64,000 nucleotides of DNA from Streptomyces sp. NBC_01233 (lineage in GTDB: Bacteria > Actinomycetota > Actinomycetes > Streptomycetales > Streptomycetaceae): NCBI RefSeq assembly GCF_035989305.1, contig NZ_CP108514.1:372001-436000 (forward strand), in the 5' to 3' direction. Within the stretch, counting starts at the first letter, position 1; every line of letters begins with the position of its first letter. The position numbers and the translations under genes were made by a program. Of this stretch, positions 59,282 to 64,000 are shown piece after piece. The notes under the pieces are model-generated. The model worked only from the letters and a program-made list of their open reading frames with translations, did no database searches and was not told the DNA's origin.

Positions 59282-60466
59282 GTGCGCCTGGACCTCGACC
59301 GCGCGAAGCTGCTGGCAGCCCGGTACAAGGCTGCCGAGGCCCGTCCGTACCTCGCCTCCGCGCTGTACGCCCTGACCGTGGTCCCCTCGGCCGGGGTACG
59401 CACCATGGGCGTCGACCGGCACTGGCGCTGCTACGTCTCGCCCGCCTTCGTCGAGGCGACCCCGGTGGCGCTGCTGGCCGGGGTGTGGGTCCACGAGGTT
59501 GCCCACCTGCTGCGCGACCACCACGGCCGGGCCGAGCGCCTTCCCGCCGCCGACCAGCGCGATCCGGTCCGGGTCAACATCGCCCAGGACTGCGAGATCA
59601 ACGACGACCTGCTCGCCGACGGGCTGGCGCTGCCCGAGGGCCGGATGGAGCCCAGGCTCTACGGCCTGCCCACGGGCGGCCTGTTCGAGACCTACCTCCC
59701 GGCGATTCCCCCGACGCCCCACGGGCCGGACTGCGGTTCCGGCGCGCACGGCACCCCCACTCCCTGGGAGCTGGGCGAGGACGGCGGGCCGGCCCGGGTC
59801 GGCCCGGTGGAGGCGGAGGCGCTGCGCCGGCAGACCGCCCAGGCCGTACGGGCCCACCAGCGCACCCGGGGCCGGATCCCCGAGGGCTGGGCCCGTTGGG
59901 CCGAGGAGCTTCTGGAGCCCTCCGTCGACTGGCGCCAAGCCCTGGCCGGAGCAGTCCGCGAGGCCGCCTCCTGGGCGGCCGGCGCGGTGGACTACACGTA
60001 CCGCCGCCCCTCGCGCCGCACGCCCGCGCTCGGCGGCCGGGTGGTGCTGCCCAGTCTGCGCAGGCCGCTCCCGCGGGTGGCCGTCGTCATCGACACCTCG
60101 GGATCGATGGGCCCGGAGGACCTCGCGGCCGCCCTCGCCGAAGTCACCGGCGTCCTGCGGGAGGTGGGCGTCGGCGGCAACCGGGTCGCCGTCCTCGCCT
60201 GCGACGCCGACGTGCACGCCGTGACCCGGGTGCGCAGCGCCGGCGAGGTGTCGTTGGCCGGCGGCGGAGGCACGGACATGCGGGTCGGCATCAGCGCAGC
60301 GCTGGCCCTGCCCGACCGGCCGAACATCGTGGTCGTGCTGACCGACGGGTACACGCCGTGGCCGGACGAGACACCGTCCTGCCGCCTGATCGCCGCGCTG
60401 GTCGGGGATGACCCGCCCGCGCCCCCGGCCTGGGTGGAGACCGTACGCGTCGACCTCGCCACGTAG
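59282..60466 (+). CDS. DUF2201-like putative metallopeptidase-VWA protein
   Basis: This 394-residue protein has an N-terminal zinc-peptidase-like motif HEVAHLLRDHH (His71, Glu72, His75) and the segment QDCEINDDLLADGLALPEGR. A C-terminal VWA-like domain has the MIDAS VIDTSGSMGPEDLAAALAEV, then VAVLACDADVHAVTRV, GGGTDMRVGISAAL and VVVLTDGYTPWPD. It normally works with the AAA ATPase encoded just upstream, which here is truncated, so this subunit is probably orphaned. GTG 59282 is 11 bp after the AAA stop. Confidence 0.82.
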   Translation: MRLDLDRAKLLAARYKAAEARPYLASALYALTVVPSAGVRTMGVDRHWRCYVSPAFVEATPVALLAGVWVHEVAHLLRDHHGRAERLPAADQRDPVRVNIAQDCEINDDLLADGLALPEGRMEPRLYGLPTGGLFETYLPAIPPTPHGPDCGSGAHGTPTPWELGEDGGPARVGPVEAEALRRQTAQAVRAHQRTRGRIPEGWARWAEELLEPSVDWRQALAGAVREAASWAAGAVDYTYRRPSRRTPALGGRVVLPSLRRPLPRVAVVIDTSGSMGPEDLAAALAEVTGVLREVGVGGNRVAVLACDADVHAVTRVRSAGEVSLAGGGGTDMRVGISAALALPDRPNIVVVLTDGYTPWPDETPSCRLIAALVGDDPPAPPAWVETVRVDLAT

Positions 60467-60801
60467 GCGTACCGACCCGCACGATCTCTCGCCCCCGGGC
60501 TCAGCGCCGGCTGTCTCAGCAGGTCGCGCGGCGGGTGCAGACCGGACAACTCCGAGCCGTCGGCCCGGTGGACCACCGCATGGTCCGACGGGGTGAACGG
60601 TGCGCCGTTGATCGCTTCCACCACCAGCACATGACGGACTCCGGCGAAAGCTCGTACGGCTTCTCGACGGTCCCGGCGGGGCACCGGGCCGTGGAGTCGC
60701 CCCGGGGACCAGGAGGAGCGTTCCGTCCAAGGTCCACAACCGATCAACGGAGCCGGTCCATTGCAGAGACCACGCACGACGACCACCGGGCACGTCCCCG
60801 C
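60467..60801. other. Gap with possible leftward gene debris
   Basis: No intact gene is visible. A leftward stretch AFAGVRHVLVVEAINGAPFT, PSDHAVVHRADGSELSGLHP (about 60550-60660) reads like a real protein but has no start, stop context or recognised family. Confidence 0.35.
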
Positions 60802-61230
60802 TCAGAGGGTCAGGCTGACGATCCAGTAGTCGTACTCCTCCGCGGTGACGCCGCAGATGTGGCCGCCGGAGCCGGACCGCGCGATGAATTCGATCCGTCC
60901 TTGGTCGTCCACGAGGCGGGCGACGTCGGCACCGTCCGTGAGACGCACGCGGACCCAGCCGACCCCGGAACTCCCCGTCACGACCGCCGTGAGGAGGAAC
61001 GTCCCGTCCTCGTCGATGACATCGGCTCGGCGGGCATGTTCGAGCCACAGCCGGTGGACTCCTCCCAGGTCTCCCTTGAGGGGGAAGGAGGCACTGGGCT
61101 CCACGCCGAAACCCGCCATGGCCCGCCAGGCCGTTTCGACCGACGGTCCGGGTTCGTTGCCCTGGACCCTGTCCACATCGAAGCCGCTGCTCCGGATGAG
61201 TTCGACGAGGCCGTCCCCGCTGGTGCGCAT
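60802..61230 (-). CDS. Hypothetical protein (142 aa)
   Basis: This small acidic soluble protein begins MRTSGDGLVELIRSSGFDVD and ends EYDYWIVSLTL, with a beta-rich C-terminal half (FLLTAVVTGSSGVGWVRVRL). AGGAG lies seven bases before ATG 61230 in an AT-rich leader (GAGAAAAACA), supporting a real gene. No family is recognised. The size and composition are like Streptomyces immunity or stress proteins, which is only a resemblance. Confidence 0.6.
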   Translation of the reverse strand: MRTSGDGLVELIRSSGFDVDRVQGNEPGPSVETAWRAMAGFGVEPSASFPLKGDLGGVHRLWLEHARRADVIDEDGTFLLTAVVTGSSGVGWVRVRLTDGADVARLVDDQGRIEFIARSGSGGHICGVTAEEYDYWIVSLTL

Positions 61231-61249
61231 TGTTTTTCTCCTCGTAGAA

Positions 61250-61400
61250 GAACTGGAGCTCCGGCGACGCCGGCAACCACTGGGTCAGCGCGGCGAGGCG
61301 TGGGCCCGCTTCACCTCGCCGAGGTCTTCGGGCTCGGTGAGCAGACCACGAGGCGCCACGCGGACTCCGCACGAGCGCTACTGGAACACGCCGGTGTCCA
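61250..61400 (+). pseudogene. Integrase/recombinase C-terminal fragment
   Basis: The frame contains RRGVGPLHLAEVFGLGEQTT, RRHADSARALLEHAG, resembling the last helices of Streptomyces tyrosine-recombinase-like proteins (xxxLxxLFGxxxxTAxRYxxSARxLL). The catalytic part is missing. It is a fragment only. Confidence 0.45.
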
Positions 61401-61621
61401 GCGATGCCGGGCAAGAAGCGAGCCCCCGAGCGCTCGCACGCCGCGTGCTCGCAGGCGGGCTGACACCACAAGGGTTCCCTTTCCCGCGCGTATGCGCGGC
61501 CGAGCCCAGATGGGGCTCGCGCTGGGTCGTCGGCGCAAACTCGGCGGCACCCGGCAGTCTGCTGGTCGGCGATTGGCATGATGGGCAGCGGCAAGTCTCG
61601 GGTGTCTCTGGAGGAGCGAGT

Positions 61622-62185
61622 ATGGCGTTCACGACCGGAGTCGCCGAACGGGACGAGTGGTCCTATTCGCCGGCTGTCGGCGTCGGACCGCTCCGGTTCG
61701 GTAGGACCGTCGACGAAGTGGTCGAGGCGGCTGAGATGCTCGGCCACTCGAAGGTCAGCGATGGCGCACGGGACCACGCGGTCTTCTCGCCGACTTGGAA
61801 GGTCGAAGTCCACCGTCGCGGGGTGGCTCCTTCACCGCCTGCCGTCACAGCCTATGTGAGCCAAGTGGTGGGGCTGTTCTGCATCGCTGCCGACGCCGTG
61901 CACGGTCCTCAGGTCGCGTACGACGGACTCCCGCTGGTCGGGAGAGACCTGTCGGAGTTGGAGAGCGACGCAATCGCGTATGCCGAGGCAATGGACGTGC
62001 ACTTTCGCCACACGCCCGAGGGCTACGCGGGACCGGATGATTCCGGGGTCGTGATCCGCGGGCAAGCGGTCGGGCAGGCCCTCCGATCGCGTCCGTTGTT
62101 CATGGTGACGCGCGACGGCGCGCATACCGAATGGGATTCCATGCCCTCCGAGGAGTACCGCGTAAACGGCCAGTCCACGACCTGA
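61622..62185 (+). CDS. Hypothetical protein (187 aa)
   Basis: This soluble protein starts MAFTTGVAERDEWSYSPAVG and contains VGPLRFGRTVDEVVEAAEML, VTAYVSQVVGLFCIAADAVH and GRDLSELESDAIAYAEAMDV. GGAGG lies seven bases before ATG 61622. The layout, an N-terminal gate-like motif followed by alternating strands and helices, is common among actinobacterial single-gene immunity-type or hypothetical proteins. No confident family assignment is made. Confidence 0.65.
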   Translation: MAFTTGVAERDEWSYSPAVGVGPLRFGRTVDEVVEAAEMLGHSKVSDGARDHAVFSPTWKVEVHRRGVAPSPPAVTAYVSQVVGLFCIAADAVHGPQVAYDGLPLVGRDLSELESDAIAYAEAMDVHFRHTPEGYAGPDDSGVVIRGQAVGQALRSRPLFMVTRDGAHTEWDSMPSEEYRVNGQSTT

Positions 62186-62380
62186 CGTGGTGTGACGCAT
62201 GACGTGGGGTGGAGGCGATGCGCGGCGGAACATGCCGCGGCCGCTGGCGCGGGCGAGCCGGGGCTGCTGCGCCAGGTAGGCGCGCACGAGGCTGGCGACG
62301 GGTCCGGGCAGCGGCGGCGGAGGGCCTCCGAGCCGGACAGGGGGATCCCCTGGCGGAACGGTCCAGCAGCCCGGTGGTCA

Positions 62381-62917
62381 CTACCAGTCGGCTGCCCTGA
62401 TCACGGATGCGGCGACGTCGGGGACGGAGCCTGTGGTGGAATCGACGGTGAAGTCGTCGACCGCGACCCGGCTGAGGATTCCGTCCAGTTCAGCGGACCG
62501 GTCCAGGTGCCATCGCAGTGCTTCGGGCTCGCCGTCGTGGCGGTGGGCCAGACGCTGGTGAATGACGGGCAGTTCAGCCCGCAGCCAGCACACCGTGAGG
62601 TCAACGCCTACGGCATCGGCCAGTTGCTTCCGCTCATCCTGCTGCTCGATCACGCCGGCGAGTACGAGACGCGTCGCTCCTGCATCGAGGTAGTTGCCGG
62701 CGATGCTCCGCAGGTTCCGCAGCAGCATGTTGAAGTTGAAACGGTCACCGGGAGGAGCGGGCCACGACTGCCTCAGCCAGTCAAGGTCGAGCACGGCATG
62801 AGCGGTCCCGGCCTCGGCGAGAAGGTCCCCCACCGCCTCGGCAACGGTGGTTTTGCCCACACCGACGGTGCCGTTGATCAAGAGGGCCCGAGCGCCCCGG
62901 GGGCTGTCCGTGTGCAT
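62381..62917 (-). CDS. P-loop kinase-like ATPase (AAA_33 type)
   Basis: This 178-residue protein has a Walker A INGTVGVGKTTVAEAVGDLL (G16 to T23), a DxD-like AHAVLDLDWLRQSW and the later VLAGVIEQQDERKQLADAVG and LTVCWLRAELPVIHQRLAHR, as in small adenylate/shikimate-kinase-like proteins that phosphorylate metabolites or antibiotics. Actinobacteria carry many such genes of unknown substrate. The start is ATG 62917. It is intact. Confidence 0.75.
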   Translation of the reverse strand: MHTDSPRGARALLINGTVGVGKTTVAEAVGDLLAEAGTAHAVLDLDWLRQSWPAPPGDRFNFNMLLRNLRSIAGNYLDAGATRLVLAGVIEQQDERKQLADAVGVDLTVCWLRAELPVIHQRLAHRHDGEPEALRWHLDRSAELDGILSRVAVDDFTVDSTTGSVPDVAASVIRAADW

Positions 62918-62994
62918 CTCGGCATCGTACGTCGAGGCGCACGGACCCCGGATGGGCACCCTTGTCCGTGGCCGCCACCGACAGGAAGCGGCAG

Positions 62995-63239
62995 CGGCAG
63001 CGGCTGCTACTCGATCGGCGACGACACCCTGCGGGGCATCAACCGCCGCCGGAAGGGCACCGCGAACACCCTCGCCGCACTCCGTTCGATCCGCGCCGCC
63101 CGCCCCGACGGACCTGCGCCAGCGCAACGCGAACGCCCGCCATCCCGACGTCCTGGCCGCCCAACGCAAGGAACGCGCGCGCATCCGCAGCGAAAAGGGC
63201 CTTCGCTGGGGAGGAAGGACATTCACCGAAGCGGCGTGA
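62995..63239 (+). pseudogene. IS630-family transposase relic with internal deletion
   Basis: The first part reads SGCYSIGDDTLRGINRRRKG, TANTLAALRSIRAARPDG. It then jumps, with a frame change, to the C-terminal end QRNANARHPDVLAAQRKERA, RIRSEKGLRWGGRTFTEAA and a stop. The LDNLSAH catalytic segment present in the relative at 36604 has been deleted here. Confidence 0.78.
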
Positions 63240-63262
63240 ACGGCCTGCCTCTGCAGGGTCGC

Positions 63263-63553
63263 TCACCCGAAGGCCTGGACCGGCACGCGGACGAAGCCCT
63301 CGGTCCAGTGGTCCTCATCGAGGTCGTACGCTCCGATCTGGAAGCAGTCTGGCTCGTCGGCGAAGCCCGGTAGAAGACGCGCGGGCCGGATCCGCTCTTC
63401 GGCCACGGCCTCGGAGGAGTAGATGCCGAGCAGCTTGACGTCGTCGCCGTCCTGCTCGTTGACGAACACGCCCTCGTCGTCGAGGTGAATCGTCTCGTCG
63501 TTGGGGCCGGCTTCGTTCTGGTGGCTGATGTGCCAGAGGGGATAGACCTTCAC
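63263..63553 (-). CDS. DUF7336-like small protein
   Basis: This 96-residue protein reads MKVYPLWHISHQNEAGPNDE, GDDVKLLGIYSSEAVAEERI, RPARLLPGFADEPDCFQIGA, YDLDEDHWTEGF. The VYLLWH...DVKxLGxYSxxExAxxRI...DxWTEGF pattern is that of a widespread small domain (DUF7336) found singly in actinobacteria. Function is unknown. GTG 63553 is the start. Confidence 0.65.
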   Translation of the reverse strand: MKVYPLWHISHQNEAGPNDETIHLDDEGVFVNEQDGDDVKLLGIYSSEAVAEERIRPARLLPGFADEPDCFQIGAYDLDEDHWTEGFVRVPVQAFG

Positions 63554-63706
63554 GGGCGCAGGCTCCCCGGGCCCATCCGGTGAACGTTCCCGGTCAGAGC
63601 ACCTAGCTCTCGTTTCACTCCTCTGGCGCTGGCGCCGCCGGGCCGCACACCACTCAGGCCGCTGACATCGGCCAGGGGTGCGGATTGCTGGGAGTGACTT
63701 CGTAGG

Positions 63707-63845
63707 TCAAGCAGCGAGTTGGTAGCGGGCCTGGTGGTTGTGTTGGTGCTCTTGGCCCAGATGGTAGGTCCAGTAGCGGTCGAAGTCGCCGTTGGCGAGC
63801 AGTGCGCGGAGTTTCAGGACGGCTTCGGCGCCGGCGCTCCGCCCG
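63707..63845 (-). pseudogene. ISKra4-type transposase C-terminal fragment
   Basis: The leftward frame [43 protein letters not shown] and stop is the C-terminal end of ISKra4-family transposases (GAExxLKLRALxxNGDFDxYWxxHLxxEHxRxH). Nothing else of the element is visible. Confidence 0.6.
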
Positions 63846-63911
63846 GCCGTCGACGCGTTCGTCCGACAAATTCGCTACCCGGCGGCCGGAGCGCCGTGAT
63901 ACACAACCGAG

Positions 63912-64000
63912 GTGCAAAACATTTTGGAGTTCCCCGAGGTCCTGCGGCTGATCGAAGACCGCTCGGCCGCGTTCCGCGCCGCGATCGCGTCCGCCCTCGA
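63912..64000 (+). CDS. Probable maleylpyruvate-isomerase-like protein, partial (runs off right edge)
   Basis: The GTG at 63912 opens MQNILEFPEVLRLIEDRSAA, FRAAIASALD, which looks like the first helix of the mycothiol-dependent maleylpyruvate isomerase/DinB-like family. Only 29 codons are visible, so the assignment is tentative. It lies downstream of an AT-rich stretch (ACAAATTCG). Confidence 0.4.
   Translation, partial: MQNILEFPEVLRLIEDRSAAFRAAIASAL

Noticed and set aside
62186..62380. Leftward stretch PGPVASLVRAYLAQQPRLAR
   Set aside because: It is too short and without start context to be called a gene. It may be debris.

Overview
The window is Streptomyces-like DNA. GC content is very high with strong third-position GC bias, starts are often GTG or TTG, there are Tat signals and Streptomyces-type insertion sequences, a type III PKS phenolic-lipid operon, and a relic of a telomere terminal protein gene (tpg). 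The tpg relic and the density of decayed mobile elements suggest a chromosome arm or a region that has exchanged DNA with linear replicons. That placement is inference.

Layout: (1) 1-6.9 kb is intact chromosome: a partial UbiA prenyltransferase divergent from an srsABC-like operon (type III PKS, methyltransferase, FAD monooxygenase), a repeat-containing membrane protein, a type B carboxylesterase and a repeat-rich lipoprotein. (2) 6.9-38 kb is a mobile-element graveyard with live islands. It holds IS110, IS5, Tn3, IS630 and integrase relics; two identical IS256-family copies (10097-11526 and 20737-22166), each with its own perfect 8-bp target duplication; and a third, different IS256-type element (23800-27112) interrupted by an IS110-family element. 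Intact genes in this stretch include a chagasin-like inhibitor lipoprotein beside a cysteine-protease relic, a Doc-like toxin/antitoxin pair, a Tat-exported TagC-like protein, a TPR protein, a HelD-type RNA polymerase-associated helicase, a His-rich membrane pair, a WYL regulator with a divergent mycothiol-dependent-type enzyme, a DUF475/TerC membrane protein, an SPFH plus NAD-kinase-like operon with tandem operators, an FG-GAP secreted protein and an orphan Imm53-like immunity protein. (3) 38.1-42 kb has two tandem secreted TAP-type hydrolases and a HAD protein. (4) 42-54.8 kb is one long leftward operon: DUF4132 protein, 1645-aa giant protein, MoxR AAA ATPase, DUF5682-VWA fusion, SWIM zinc-finger protein. 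Its junctions overlap by stop/start codons (GTGA, TTGA, TTGA). It resembles in content the poorly understood yehI-L-M-P-Q cluster of E. coli and is the best candidate here for an undescribed NTP-dependent system. (5) 55-64 kb holds a secreted HNH nuclease, a GNAT enzyme, a sulfite-oxidase-like molybdoenzyme, a deletion junction where a hydrolase and an AAA gene have both lost their N-termini next to an intact VWA/metallopeptidase-like gene, small hypotheticals, a P-loop kinase, IS relics and the start of a probable maleylpyruvate-isomerase-like gene.

Functional themes are membrane phenolic lipids, envelope proteins and secreted hydrolases, regulatory ATPase/VWA chaperone-like machinery, and repeated IS-driven gene decay. 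All names come from reading motifs by eye. No database search was run.
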